The notes below the pieces were generated by a model. The model saw only the letters and a list, made by a program, of their open reading frames with translations, made no database searches and was not told the origin of the DNA. 64,000 nucleotides of DNA from Mycolicibacterium sarraceniae (lineage in GTDB: Bacteria; Actinomycetota; Actinomycetes; Mycobacteriales; Mycobacteriaceae). Shown piece after piece: positions 37,970-47,657 of this stretch. The stretch lies in contig NZ_AP022595.1 in NCBI RefSeq assembly GCF_010731875.1, positions 1,736,001 through 1,800,000 of the forward strand. The letters are read 5' to 3'. Both the position numbers and the translations under genes were made by a program. Every line of letters begins with the position of its first letter. The stretch's first letter is position 1.

Positions 37970-39306
37970 CCCAGCCTGCGACATTGCCGGGCCGTAGCCT
38001 TTCCCTGCGCGTCCGGGTTGCGCTCGCCGCGGCCGTGGCCGCCGCGCTTGTCGTTGCCCTGCTGGCGGCGCTGACGTCAATCGTTCTGGCCAACAACGAC
38101 AATGCGCAATTAGACCGGCGGCTGGACTCGATCGTCAACGCCAGCATGTTTCCCGAGCAGCTTCGTGACCCCAGCCGGGTGCTGACCACCGGACGATCGC
38201 GGTCCACCGGTCAGGTCGTCTTCCAGCGTGGCTTCCAGCTGCCGCCACTGCCGCCGGGAACCGCGACCGTCACCGTCAACAGTGTCGACTACCGGGTGCG
38301 GACGGTGACTGTCGAACAGTCCGGCGGCGTCCTGGTCTCGATCGGGATCCGCGCCGACAGCATTCTGTTGAGCCGCGCCCGGATTCCGCTGTACGTCTTC
38401 ATCGTGTGCCTTGCCGTGCTGATCGCGGCCGCCCTCGGCTGGATACTGGCCGGCCCGGCGATCCGCCCGCTGTTGCGGCTCACCGAACAGACCAGGCGCC
38501 TGGGCAAGGGCAGTGACCAGTTGGAGCCGGTGCGCGGCGCCGCCGAAGCCGAGGACCTGTCTGATGCGATGGCGGCGATGCTGCACAGGCTGGCCGAAGC
38601 CCAAGTGGCGACCACGAATTCGCTTCAGGCCGCCCAGGATTTCGCGGCCAACGCCGCCCACGAACTGCGCACCCCACTGACCGCGATGCGGGCCGATCTG
38701 GACACCCTGCGCATCCACGACCTGCCACCGGAAGAGCGCGAAGAAGTCGTCGGCGACCTGTCGCGGGCACAACGCCGGGTCGAGGCGATCATCACCGCGC
38801 TCGGCCAGCTGGCCTCCGGACAGCTGGCCCGCGCCGAGGATCGTGAGTCGATCGACGTCGCCGAGATGCTCGACCGGGTGGCACGGGAGAACGTCCGCTC
38901 GGGTGCGGTCGAGATCATCGTGGAAGCCGACGAGGCAGGCACGGTATGGGGCTGGCCGGCCGGTCTGCGGCTGGCGGTGGACAACCTGGTGCGCAACGCG
39001 ATCACCCACGGTGAGGCCACCCGCATCGTGCTGCGCGCGCGTCGCTACGAGTGGCTGCTGGCGATCACCGTCGACGACAACGGCCGGGGCTTGCCCGTCG
39101 AGGAGCATCAAAAAGTGTTGGGGCGCTTCGCCCGTGGCAGTACCGCGATGGTGGGCGGATCGGGTCTGGGGCTGGCACTGGTGGCGCAGCAGGCGGTGCT
39201 GCACGGTGGCGACATCCAGCTCTCCGACGGTCCGCTCGGTGGGTTGCGCGCGGTCCTGACGGTGTCGACCTACCCCGAACCGGTCCTGCCGACCGGGCAG
39301 GCCTAA
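37966..39306 (+). CDS. Sensor histidine kinase, PrrB-like
   Basis: 446 aa from GTG 37966. TM helix 1 at about residues 20-45, a short extracytoplasmic sensor region of about 110 residues, TM2 at about 150-172, HAMP ([18 protein letters not shown]), DHp helix with phospho-His in [13 protein letters not shown] (about 226), then the ATPase domain with N-box [13 protein letters not shown]1 DDNGRGLP and G2 GGSGLGLAL. Complete kinase, same length as M. tuberculosis PrrB (446, from memory). It ends tail-to-tail with the DUF3054 gene, overlapping by 4 bp. Confidence 0.92.
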   Translation: MTQPATLPGRSLSLRVRVALAAAVAAALVVALLAALTSIVLANNDNAQLDRRLDSIVNASMFPEQLRDPSRVLTTGRSRSTGQVVFQRGFQLPPLPPGTATVTVNSVDYRVRTVTVEQSGGVLVSIGIRADSILLSRARIPLYVFIVCLAVLIAAALGWILAGPAIRPLLRLTEQTRRLGKGSDQLEPVRGAAEAEDLSDAMAAMLHRLAEAQVATTNSLQAAQDFAANAAHELRTPLTAMRADLDTLRIHDLPPEEREEVVGDLSRAQRRVEAIITALGQLASGQLARAEDRESIDVAEMLDRVARENVRSGAVEIIVEADEAGTVWGWPAGLRLAVDNLVRNAITHGEATRIVLRARRYEWLLAITVDDNGRGLPVEEHQKVLGRFARGSTAMVGGSGLGLALVAQQAVLHGGDIQLSDGPLGGLRAVLTVSTYPEPVLPTGQA

Positions 39307-39680
39307 CCGCCGCGCTTGCCTACCAGCGCGGCAACCCCTCGCCAACCCAGTAGCAGTACCGCGGTCACCACCGATGCGACGATGATGAAGCTGGTCGCGA
39401 CTCCCTGAGAACTGGCTTTGCGCAACAACATTCCGACGACAACGGTTGCCAGCCACACCGTGACACCGGTGGGGACAACGGCGGTCGGGGCACGCCAGCC
39501 GCGCGAGATCACCCAGCCGAGCGCGGTGCCGGACAGGAACGGCCATGCGGTTGCGGCGATTCCGGTGAGTGTCAGCCCCTCGGCGTGGCTGCGGCGACCG
39601 AGCGCACAGAACACCAGGACGCAGACGATGTCGCCGGCGAGCGCCACAACGGCCGGCCGGGTGTCGGTACGAACTGCCAT
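39303..39680 (-). CDS. DUF3054 family membrane protein
   Basis: 125 aa from ATG 39680 (a TTG at 39692 is possible). Four TM helices; the N-terminal DTRPAVVALAGDIVCVLVFCALGRRSH with its Asp and the RRSHAEG motif, and TAWPFLSGTALGWVISRGW, are typical of DUF3054. Small actinobacterial integral membrane family of unknown function. It may be co-transcribed with the upstream LPG-synthase-like gene (23 bp gap). Confidence 0.85.
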   Translation of the reverse strand: MAVRTDTRPAVVALAGDIVCVLVFCALGRRSHAEGLTLTGIAATAWPFLSGTALGWVISRGWRAPTAVVPTGVTVWLATVVVGMLLRKASSQGVATSFIIVASVVTAVLLLGWRGVAALVGKRGG

Positions 39681-39703
39681 GGTGGGATCCAAGCACAGGT
39701 CGC

Positions 39704-40879
39704 TCAGTGCCGGACGTCGTCCTCCGGGCCGGAGCTGGGCGGCGGCACCGGACCCTGCAATGCGGTCTCGGCCGGATCTTCGGACGCGTCGCCGTCACCG
39801 GCTTGGGCCGCGGCTATCTCGTCGGCGACGGCGTCGGGGTCGAGCGCGCCCTCGGTGCGGAACATGAAGAAGAACACCACCCAGCCGATGGACGAGATGA
39901 AGATCCAGCTCGCCAGTCGGTAGATCAGCATTGCCGAGATGGCGGCCGGCAGCGCCATCCCGCTGGACACCAGACCGGGAACCAGCACGGCCTCCACCAC
40001 CAGCAGCCCACCGGGCATCAGCGGGATCGACCCGACCGCGCGGGCGGCCGCATAGGCGACGGTCAGGCCGGCCAGCGAGGGGTTGCCGCCGGCGGCGTAG
40101 GCGGCAAAGGCCAGGCATGCGACATCGGCGATCCAGTTGAAGAACGACCAGCTGAACGCCATCCCGAGGGTCCGGCGGCTCAGGCTGACCGATTCGAGTT
40201 GGGCCAACGTTTCCCGCCACTTGTGCAGGCCGGTGTTGGCGGGCTTGCCGCGCACGGAGTTGACCCAGCCCAGCACCCTGACGCCGATACCGTCGATGAG
40301 CTCGGGGCGGGTGGCCACCGCCTGAGCGAGCAGCAGCAGCGCGATAAACCCGCCCAGGGTGAACAGCAGCGAGAACGGATTGTTCTTGGCGCCCAACAGG
40401 AATGCGCCACCGAGGCCGAGCAGGGCCAGGCCGACCACCTGCAGCGCCCCCGACATCACCAGCTGCCAGGACGCGACCACCGGGGAGGCGCCCCAGAGAC
40501 GCTGCTGCCGGTAGACGAAAGTGGCCGAGAGCACCGGACCGCCGGGCATGGTGGTGCTGAGCGCATTACCGGCGTAGAACGCGGCTTCGGAGCGCCACTG
40601 GTGGACGATGACCCCGGCCGAACGCAGCAGCGTGCGCTGGATCTGGGCGAAGCTGTGCATCGACAGTATGGCCGCGGCGATCGCGGCCAGCACCCACCAC
40701 GCGTTCGCGGTGATCAGGCTCTTCCAGGCTTTGGCCAGCTGATCCCCCACCAGGCTGGCCTCGACGGCCAGCACGATCAAGGCGACGCCCAGCACCGCCC
40801 AACGGACCCACCAGTACTTCCCGCGTGTCGGGGGGTCGTGTTCCTCGCGGGCGGCGTGGACCGACGCGTCGTAGGACAC
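39704..40879 (-). CDS. Lysylphosphatidylglycerol-synthase-type membrane protein (Rv0204c-like)
   Basis: 391 aa from GTG 40879; GTG 40915 would add 12 residues and neither start has a clear ribosome site. About eight to ten TM helices (LPG_synthase_TM/UPF0104 fold): the motif HSFAQIQRTLLRSAGV, NALSTTMPGGPVLSATFVYR, and RAVGSIPLMPGGLLVVEAVL are the conserved polar loops of the family. The MprF catalytic synthase domain is absent, so it is more likely a lipid flippase-like or unknown membrane function. The C-terminal 45 residues are acidic and disordered. Divergent from the AI-2E gene as in M. tuberculosis Rv0204c/Rv0205. Confidence 0.85.
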   Translation of the reverse strand: MSYDASVHAAREEHDPPTRGKYWWVRWAVLGVALIVLAVEASLVGDQLAKAWKSLITANAWWVLAAIAAAILSMHSFAQIQRTLLRSAGVIVHQWRSEAAFYAGNALSTTMPGGPVLSATFVYRQQRLWGASPVVASWQLVMSGALQVVGLALLGLGGAFLLGAKNNPFSLLFTLGGFIALLLLAQAVATRPELIDGIGVRVLGWVNSVRGKPANTGLHKWRETLAQLESVSLSRRTLGMAFSWSFFNWIADVACLAFAAYAAGGNPSLAGLTVAYAAARAVGSIPLMPGGLLVVEAVLVPGLVSSGMALPAAISAMLIYRLASWIFISSIGWVVFFFMFRTEGALDPDAVADEIAAAQAGDGDASEDPAETALQGPVPPPSSGPEDDVRH

Positions 40880-40959
40880 GCAGTTCAGGGTAACGGTGCG
40901 GGGTCGTATCGCCACCGTTCGGCACGAGATGTACGCCGGTGGCGGTTAGGCTTGGCCGC

Positions 40960-42120
40960 ATGCCGGCGACCCGAGCTTCGGACGACGAATCAGTTGATCC
41001 CCTGGTCCGTAAAGCCGCCGCGTGGTCCTGGCGTCTGCTGGTGATCGGGACGGCGATTGTCGCGCTGTTGGTGATCGTGCAGCGACTTGAGGTCATCGTC
41101 GTTCCGGTGGCACTGGCGACCATGCTGGCGGCGCTGCTATTGCCCGCGGTCGACTGGCTTGACCGTCGCGGGGCCCCGCGTGGTGGCGCGGTGGCGTTGG
41201 TCATCCTGGCCGGCATCGCGCTATTCGGCGGGATCATGACTTTCGTTGTCAGCCAATTCGTTTCGGGCCTGCCCGGGCTGGTCGAACAAGTCACGCACAG
41301 TATCGACACGCTACGGCGCTGGCTGATCGAGGGGCCTGCGCACCTGAGTCGCGAACAGATCGACAACGCCGGCAACACCGCGATCACGGCACTGCGCGAC
41401 AACCAGGAGAAACTGACCACCGGAGCACTGTCGACGGCAGCCACGCTCACCGAGATCATCACCGGCGCCCTGCTGGTGTTCTTCACGCTGATCTTCTTGT
41501 TGCACGGCGGCCGCAACATCTACGCGTTCGTCACCAAGCTCGTTCCCTCGTCGACCCGGGAACGGGTGCGTGACGCCGGGCGCGCCGGGTTCGGATCGCT
41601 GATCGGCTACGTGCGGGCCACCTTCCTGGTGGCGCTGGTAGACGCGGTCGGGATCGGCACCGGCCTGGCGATCATGGGCATCCCGCTGGCGCTGCCGCTG
41701 GCGTCGCTGGTCTTCCTCGGTGCCTTCATCCCGCTGGTGGGTGCGGTGATCACCGGATTCCTCGCCGTGGTGGTGGCGCTGTTGGCCAAGGGCCTCGTCT
41801 ACGCCCTGATCACGCTCGGGCTGATCATCGCCGTTCAGCAGCTGGAGGCCCACATCCTGCAACCGCTGGTGATGGGCCGCGCGGTGTCGATCCATCCGCT
41901 GGCGATCGTGCTGGCGATCGCCGGCGGCGGCGTGCTGGCCGGCATTGTGGGCGCCCTGTTGGCGGTGCCGTTGCTGGCCTTCCTCAACAGCGCCATCCGG
42001 GTTCTGGTGGCCGACGATCCTGCCGGAGAGGCCGCCGAAATCGAGGCGCAGGACGGCGTCGTCATCGGCGCCGAACCGGACCTGGTGTCACCGAAACGCA
42101 CCGACGAGCCGAGGCGTTGA
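40960..42120 (+). CDS. AI-2E family (PerM-like) membrane transporter (Rv0205-like)
   Basis: 386 aa from ATG 40960; the in-frame GTG 40939 has no better context. Seven or eight TM helices in the AI-2E/TerF arrangement: two N-terminal hairpins, a soluble region of about 70 residues ([19 protein letters not shown]..), then the conserved block with [35 protein letters not shown] and [22 protein letters not shown]. PerM-like proteins in mycobacteria have been tied to envelope and magnesium homeostasis. The exact substrate is not known. It faces mmpL3, with 54 bp between their stops. Confidence 0.88.
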   Translation: MPATRASDDESVDPLVRKAAAWSWRLLVIGTAIVALLVIVQRLEVIVVPVALATMLAALLLPAVDWLDRRGAPRGGAVALVILAGIALFGGIMTFVVSQFVSGLPGLVEQVTHSIDTLRRWLIEGPAHLSREQIDNAGNTAITALRDNQEKLTTGALSTAATLTEIITGALLVFFTLIFLLHGGRNIYAFVTKLVPSSTRERVRDAGRAGFGSLIGYVRATFLVALVDAVGIGTGLAIMGIPLALPLASLVFLGAFIPLVGAVITGFLAVVVALLAKGLVYALITLGLIIAVQQLEAHILQPLVMGRAVSIHPLAIVLAIAGGGVLAGIVGALLAVPLLAFLNSAIRVLVADDPAGEAAEIEAQDGVVIGAEPDLVSPKRTDEPRR

Positions 42121-42174
42121 TCCAGGCCTGAGAGCGAAATTCGGGCCGAACCTTCGCTCTCTGACCTGACTGGA

Positions 42175-45100
42175 TTACAGACGGCCCTCGCGGCGCAGCA
42201 GATCTGCCGCGCTGAGCCCGCCGCCGGTGCCGCGGCGTCGCTGTTCGTCGGGTTCTTTGTCCTCTACCTTGCCGCGTGAGTTCAGCTTTTCGGTGGCCAC
42301 TTCGCAGTCCCCCTGCTCGGGGCGGCTGACCGGGATGGCGCGGGTCTCCTCGGCGCTGATCGCGGGCGAGACGTCATGGCTCTTCGGTTCCTGGGCCGGG
42401 ATGGCCGTGGTGGCGTCCGTCGGGCCGGTGATCGTCTGGGTGGGTTCGGACGACGACGCCGGGGGAGTCGGCTGCGTACCGGGCGTACCTGGTTTGCCAC
42501 GCAGCTCGCCCAGCCAGGATTCGATCTCCCGGTCCGGCGCCGGCGGGGCAGGCGGACGGGTGGACCGGGCCGCCGATGTCGCGGTGTTGACCGCGTTCTT
42601 GACGGCGTTCTTGGCCACCGAAAACCGCGTCGTCGGCGCGTCGGTCAAGCTTGGGCCGTTGCGCTCGGCCTCGCCGGACGGGGCGGGGACGGCCTCGGTC
42701 GTCGGCTCGGGAATCCGTGCGGTACCAGCCTCCGACGGCGGGTCCTGCGCCGGCGGATTGCGGTACTCGGCGCGACCGACCACCCGCGGCATCGCCCGGC
42801 CCTCGACGGGATGTGTTGGGTCGTGCGCGGGTCGGCGTGCCGCCGAGACGGGTGCGCCGGCGCCGACGAGCGAATCGGCCGGATCGCGCACGATCGGGCG
42901 TTTGCGCTCGTCGGTCAGGTGGGTCTCACCGAGGCCGATCCGCACCTGCACGCGCTTCATCCAGCGCGGTGCCCACCAACAGTCGTCGCCCAGCAGCTTC
43001 ATGATGGCCGGGACCAGGAACATGCGGATGACGGTGGCGTCCAGCAGCAGAGCGATCAGCAGACCGAAGGCCAGATACTTCATCACCACCAGGTCGGAGA
43101 ACGCGAACGCGGCAACCACCACGGCGAGTACTAGCGCGGCCCCGGTGATGAGTCGGCCGGTGGTGGCCGTGCCGATCCGGATGGCCTCCGCGGTGGACAG
43201 GCCGCGCTCACGGGCCTCCACCATCCGGGAGACCAGGAACACCTCGTAGTCGGTGGACAGACCCCAGATCACCGCGATGATCAGACCGATCATCGGGGCG
43301 AACAAGGGCTGTGGCGTGTAATTCAATAGCCCTGAACCGTGTCCGCCCTCGACGAACATCCAGGTCAGAATGCCCATCGTGGAGCCCAGCGTCAATGCGC
43401 TCATCAATGCGGCCTTGATGGGAAGCACCACGGAGCCGAACGCCAGGAACATCAAGAGGGTGGTGGTGAGCACCAGGATCAGCACCATCAGCGGCAGCTT
43501 GTCGAACAGCGTCAAAATGCTGTCCTGTGCCAGGGCCTGGGTACCGCCGACCAGGACCGTAGTACCCCTCGGTGGGGTCAGCGCGCGCAACTGCTGGATC
43601 TTCTGGGGTGCGGTACTGCTGTCTATCAGGCCGTTCTGAAGCACCCGTACGGACGGATCCTTCGATCCGCTGTCCTGGGCCGAGCGTTCCTCCCACATCT
43701 TCGACGGGTCGTCGCTGCCGGCGAAGCCGGACACCGTCTGTGCTTCGGCGCGAAGAGAGTCGAGTTGCTGGTCGGTGACCGGCGAGCCGTTGTCGGTTTT
43801 GATGACCAGGGTCAGCGGTTCGGTCCGGAAACTGGAGAACTCCTTGTCGAACTGCTCCTGTGCGCTGCGCACCGGGTTGTCCGGCGGCAGATACTTCTCG
43901 CTGAGCCCGCCCAACGCGAGCTGCCCCATCGGGATGATGAGCAACGTCATGACGATCACGATGGGAGCGGCAAAAGCGATGGGTCGCTTCATCACCACAT
44001 TGACCAAGCGGCCCCAGAAACCCTTCTCGACCTCCTCGCGGGTCTTGGTCTTCTGGGTTTTTTCGATGAACCAGTCGATGATCTTGCGCGAGAACGACCA
44101 GTTGGCCAAGAACGGGACTCGCAGCAGAGTCCGCACGCCCAGGGCGTCGACGTTGGCGCCCAGTATTGCCAGGGTCGCGGGCAGCACCGTGATCGACAGG
44201 AACGCCGCCAGCAGCACCGAAGCGATGATCGCGTAGGTGATCGACCGGAGGAAGCCCAGCGGGATCAGCAGAAGCGGTAGCGAGGACGCCACGATGATGA
44301 CCGCGGAGAATGCAACGGTGCGGCCCGACGTCATCACCGACCGCCGTACGGCAGCTTCGACGTCGTAGCCTTCGGCAAGTTCCTCTCGGAACCTGCTGAC
44401 CACGAATAATCCGTAGTCGATGGCGATGCCGAAGCCCATCATCGTCACGACGGGTTGGGCGAAGAAGTGCACCGGTCCGAACTCGGCGGTCAGCCGGAGG
44501 ATACCGAGCGCCCCGCCGATGGTGAGGCCACCGATGATGGCGGGCAACGCGGCCGCGACGGCGCCGCCGAAGACGAAGAACAGGACCACGGCCACCAGCG
44601 GGACAATCGCGAGCTCGGCGCGTTGCTGGTCGGTGCCGATAGTCCCGGTGAGCTCGCTGGCCAGCGGATTGAGGCCGGCGAGTTGAATAGCGCCGCCGTT
44701 GACCTGCTTGAGAGCCGGCTCGATGATCTGATAGTTCTTCAGGATGGTGTCGTCGTCGTCTCCCTTGAGGGGGATGCTGACGAAGGTTTGACGTAGATCG
44801 GCCGTCTTCATCTGATTGACGGTCGGGTCGGTGGTGTCGGGGGCTTTCAGCCAGCCGACCCAGCCCACGATCTGATCGGGATGGTCCTTGACCACCTGGT
44901 CGAGCTCATCGGTGACTGTCTTCTGCCAGCTCTTATCAGTCACCTTCTCGTTTCCCGGCGGCGTCAGGATGGCGACCACGTGACTGGTGCGGTCGCGGCC
45001 GTATACCTGGTCGGCGAGGGTCGAGGCCCGCACCGACTCGCTGCTGTTATCGTAAAAACCGCTCTGGGTCACATGCTTGCCCAGGGAGGCCCCGTATACG

Positions 45101-45183
45101 GCACCACCGAGGCACAGCGCGACCATGACCGCGATCACGATGTATCGATGTCGATACACAGTTCTACCCCACCAGGCGAACAC
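42175..45183 (-). CDS. mmpL3: Trehalose monomycolate exporter MmpL3
   Basis: 1002 aa from GTG 45183 with GGAG 7 nt upstream. An RND-type transporter with 12 TM helices and two periplasmic porter loops. The proton-relay pair Asp256-Tyr257 lies in MMGFGIAIDYGLFVVSRF, exactly the residue numbering of M. smegmatis MmpL3, and the second pair in IWGLSTDYEVFLVSRM. A long, Pro/Thr-rich cytoplasmic tail of about 240 residues follows TM12. MmpL3 flips or exports TMM for mycomembrane synthesis, is essential, and is the target of SQ109 and AU1235. It starts 45 bp after the NYN-domain gene and probably shares a transcript with trmB and that gene. Confidence 0.97.
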   Translation of the reverse strand: MFAWWGRTVYRHRYIVIAVMVALCLGGAVYGASLGKHVTQSGFYDNSSESVRASTLADQVYGRDRTSHVVAILTPPGNEKVTDKSWQKTVTDELDQVVKDHPDQIVGWVGWLKAPDTTDPTVNQMKTADLRQTFVSIPLKGDDDDTILKNYQIIEPALKQVNGGAIQLAGLNPLASELTGTIGTDQQRAELAIVPLVAVVLFFVFGGAVAAALPAIIGGLTIGGALGILRLTAEFGPVHFFAQPVVTMMGFGIAIDYGLFVVSRFREELAEGYDVEAAVRRSVMTSGRTVAFSAVIIVASSLPLLLIPLGFLRSITYAIIASVLLAAFLSITVLPATLAILGANVDALGVRTLLRVPFLANWSFSRKIIDWFIEKTQKTKTREEVEKGFWGRLVNVVMKRPIAFAAPIVIVMTLLIIPMGQLALGGLSEKYLPPDNPVRSAQEQFDKEFSSFRTEPLTLVIKTDNGSPVTDQQLDSLRAEAQTVSGFAGSDDPSKMWEERSAQDSGSKDPSVRVLQNGLIDSSTAPQKIQQLRALTPPRGTTVLVGGTQALAQDSILTLFDKLPLMVLILVLTTTLLMFLAFGSVVLPIKAALMSALTLGSTMGILTWMFVEGGHGSGLLNYTPQPLFAPMIGLIIAVIWGLSTDYEVFLVSRMVEARERGLSTAEAIRIGTATTGRLITGAALVLAVVVAAFAFSDLVVMKYLAFGLLIALLLDATVIRMFLVPAIMKLLGDDCWWAPRWMKRVQVRIGLGETHLTDERKRPIVRDPADSLVGAGAPVSAARRPAHDPTHPVEGRAMPRVVGRAEYRNPPAQDPPSEAGTARIPEPTTEAVPAPSGEAERNGPSLTDAPTTRFSVAKNAVKNAVNTATSAARSTRPPAPPAPDREIESWLGELRGKPGTPGTQPTPPASSSEPTQTITGPTDATTAIPAQEPKSHDVSPAISAEETRAIPVSRPEQGDCEVATEKLNSRGKVEDKEPDEQRRRGTGGGLSAADLLRREGRL

Positions 45184-45228
45184 GTAATCTCCTCACTAAA
45201 TCTGCGGCGTCCTGCGCATTGGGCTTCT

Positions 45229-45921
45229 CTACACGCGCGATGTCAATAGCGACGACAGCGGCCGGAACGGTTGCAGCCACGCCCCTTGCTCTGGGAGCGA
45301 ATCTAGGCCGATTCGCGGCAGCGGCTCGCGGAAAACACCAGGAATGTCCTCGAGGTCGACGAACTCCAAGGTATCCGACGCTAACGCCCAGCTTGCATGT
45401 TCGCGAAATCCAAGCACGTAGGCGGGGGTGCCGGACCGGGCGATGTCCTCCAGCGGTGCGCGGAACGCCTGCCCGTCGGCCGACGCGACGAGCACAGCGG
45501 CCAGACCTTCGGTCCGGCGCTGTTCGAGATGGGCCAGCATGTCGCTGTCGACGTCGCTGTCCTCGTCCACCTTCGGTTTGGCGAAGACCGCGAAGCCGAC
45601 GTTGCGCAGGGCCTCCACCCACGGGCGGACGACGTCAGCGCTGCCGGGCGCGATGTTGGTGAACACGGTCGCCTCCGGTTCCACCGAGATATCCGGGTGG
45701 CCGGCCGACAGATCGGCGGTGCGGGTCAAGAGCCAGCGTCCCAGCGCGTCGAACCGCGGCCGGTGAGCGGCCGTGGGCCGGCCGCCCAGGATGGAACCCA
45801 GTCCCATGTCCAGATTGGGTGCGTCCCAGACGAGGAGTACCCGCTGAACCGTTGGGGCCACCACGAGTTCTTCGCCGTCGGGCAGCGCCGGGGATGCGGC
45901 GGCGTCTTCCATCACACTCAT
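45229..45921 (-). CDS. NYN-domain (PIN-like) putative RNase (Rv0207c-like)
   Basis: 230 aa from ATG 45921, overlapping the trmB stop (ATGA). The NYN fold shows the acidic residues of PIN-like nucleases: LLVWDAPNLDMGLG near residue 30, DEDSDVDSDMLAHL near 120 and LVASADGQAFRAPLE near 142. It would be a Mg-dependent ribonuclease. In M. tuberculosis Rv0207c also sits between mmpL3 and trmB. Pairing with a tRNA methyltransferase suggests an RNA-related job, though its fixed link to mmpL3 has led others to consider envelope roles. Confidence 0.85.
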   Translation of the reverse strand: MSVMEDAAASPALPDGEELVVAPTVQRVLLVWDAPNLDMGLGSILGGRPTAAHRPRFDALGRWLLTRTADLSAGHPDISVEPEATVFTNIAPGSADVVRPWVEALRNVGFAVFAKPKVDEDSDVDSDMLAHLEQRRTEGLAAVLVASADGQAFRAPLEDIARSGTPAYVLGFREHASWALASDTLEFVDLEDIPGVFREPLPRIGLDSLPEQGAWLQPFRPLSSLLTSRV

Positions 45922-46676
45922 CGTCGTCTCATCCAGAGAAGCTCGGTCACCGCGCTACCGGCGTGCCGGGCCTTCGTCTCGTATTTGGTCGTCGGGCGCT
46001 GCACCGATATCGGTAGCTCGTCAGCGGGCTGCACGCGCACCAGCAGCGGTTCGGCGTCGCCGGCCTCGGCGATCTGCTCGGCGTAACCCGCATGGTCGGT
46101 GGCGGCATGCAGCACCCCGCCCGGGCGCAACCGGTCGGCGATGAGGGCGATGGTGTTTGGCTGCAGCAGCCGACGCTTGTGGTGGCGTGATTTGGGCCAC
46201 GGGTCCGGGAAGAACACCCGCGTGCCGGTCAGCTCGCCGGTGGCGAACATGTGCTCGAGCACGTCGACGGCATCGCCGCGGATCAGCCGGATATTGGTCA
46301 GGGCCTCGCGGTCGACGGCGGCGAGCAGCTGTGCCAGTCCGCGCCGGTAGACCTCGACGGCGACCACGTCGATAGCGGGCTCGGTCAGGGCCATCCCGAG
46401 GGTTGAGGTGCCGGTGCCGCAGCCGATCTCCAACACGACGGGTGCCTGCCGGCCGAACCAGGCCGTCGTGTCCAGGTGTGCGACGGGTTTGCCTTCGTAG
46501 CGCGCCTGGGTTCCCAGCTCCGGCCATAGCCGGTCCCACACCTCCTGCTGTGCCTCGGTCAGCGCCGAGCGGCGTGACCGGAAGCTGGTGATCCGCGGAT
46601 ACGGGTGCGCGGCCACGGCATCGGGCGTGGCTGAGCCACTGTCGCGCTGCGCATGCATCCGTCCATGGTCGCTCAT
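45918..46676 (-). CDS. trmB: tRNA (guanine-46-N7)-methyltransferase
   Basis: 252 aa from ATG 46676, with CCAGGAG close upstream; ATG 46658 is an alternative. It uses SAM to methylate G46 in the tRNA variable loop. TrmB signatures: VVLEIGCGTGTSTLGMA (SAM motif I), VVAVEVYRRGLAQLL, FFPDPWPKSRHHKRRLL, and the C-terminal PTTKYETKARHAG. Complete. It heads the operon trmB - NYN gene - mmpL3. The start region overlaps the divergent gene beginning at 46653, so one of the two starts may be placed too early. Confidence 0.93.
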   Translation of the reverse strand: MSDHGRMHAQRDSGSATPDAVAAHPYPRITSFRSRRSALTEAQQEVWDRLWPELGTQARYEGKPVAHLDTTAWFGRQAPVVLEIGCGTGTSTLGMALTEPAIDVVAVEVYRRGLAQLLAAVDREALTNIRLIRGDAVDVLEHMFATGELTGTRVFFPDPWPKSRHHKRRLLQPNTIALIADRLRPGGVLHAATDHAGYAEQIAEAGDAEPLLVRVQPADELPISVQRPTTKYETKARHAGSAVTELLWMRRR

Positions 46677-47657
46677 GAACTCCTGGGTACCCGCACCGTG
46701 GTGCAGATTGATACCCAACAGTTGCCTACTCCTGGTAGTGGCTACCGCTACAGGCTCGCCGATGCCAGCATGTGCAGTGTGGTGGGGCTGCCTGTGCGGG
46801 TCAAAGTAGCTGGTCGCGGTGGGTGCGGCCGGCGCACAGTGACCCGAGTGTTGCATGGGGCGGGTGTGGTGATTGCGCGCGCGTCGGAGGCGGTCGACGT
46901 TGATATCCACGTGTTCGCCGAGGCGCTGAAACCCGAGGACCGGCGCGTGCTGGCCGAATCGTCGCGGCCGGTCGTCGCCGTGTTCAACAAGGCGGACCTG
47001 GCCGGATTCGGCGGCGAGGGGCCGGTAGCTGCTGCCACCGCGCGCTGCCGCCAGCTGCGCGATCTCACCGGGGTTGCGGTCTACCCGCTGGCCGGGCTGG
47101 CCGCGCTCGCCGCGGTCGACGACACCGTGGTCGACGAGGAGCTGCTCGATGCGCTTCGGGTGCTGACCACCGACCCGGCCGATCTGGGCTCCACCGATCG
47201 GTTCGCCGCCACTGATCACCGGCTGCCCCGCGCCGTGCGGCAACGGCTGCTGACTCGGCTGGACCTGTTCGGCATCGCCCACGGCGTGCTGGCGCTGCGA
47301 GGCGGTGCCGACCGGGCCGGGCTGATGGTCGCGCTGCGCCGGGCCAGCGCGGTAGACGGGCTGCTCGCAGGTATCGGCGTGGCGGCCGCCCCGGCGCGCT
47401 ACCGACGGCTCGCCGACGGCGCCTCTGACGAGCAGGTCGCGGCCAGAATGGCCGCGGCCATCGCGGTGGTGCGCGCCGCCGGGATGACGGTGGACGACGG
47501 CATTACCGCCTCCGCCCACCTGCAACGCGCGATCACCTGGCAGCGGTACTCCCGCGGGCCGGTGTCCCGGCTGCATCGCAGCTGCGGAGCCGATATCGCC
47601 CGCGGCTCGCTGCGGTTGTGGGAGCGGGCGGGCGGGGTCGCGGAGCGGCTGCCGTGA
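46653..47657 (+). CDS. Degenerate dynamin-like GTPase-family protein (Rv0209-like)
   Basis: 334 aa if ATG 46653 is used; ATG 46665 is equally possible and no ribosome site decides. A GTPase-like N-domain shows AGRGGCGRRT where a P-loop GxxGxGKS/T would be (the Lys is replaced by Arg) and VVAVFNKADLAGF as a good G4 motif. The rest is helical. The following gene overlaps by GTGA, and the pair matches Rv0209/Rv0210 in place and size. Resembles the paired bacterial dynamin-like membrane-remodelling proteins (such as IniA/IniC), but loss of the P-loop Lys suggests weak or no nucleotide hydrolysis. Confidence 0.7.
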   Translation: MHPSMVAHELLGTRTVVQIDTQQLPTPGSGYRYRLADASMCSVVGLPVRVKVAGRGGCGRRTVTRVLHGAGVVIARASEAVDVDIHVFAEALKPEDRRVLAESSRPVVAVFNKADLAGFGGEGPVAAATARCRQLRDLTGVAVYPLAGLAALAAVDDTVVDEELLDALRVLTTDPADLGSTDRFAATDHRLPRAVRQRLLTRLDLFGIAHGVLALRGGADRAGLMVALRRASAVDGLLAGIGVAAAPARYRRLADGASDEQVAARMAAAIAVVRAAGMTVDDGITASAHLQRAITWQRYSRGPVSRLHRSCGADIARGSLRLWERAGGVAERLP

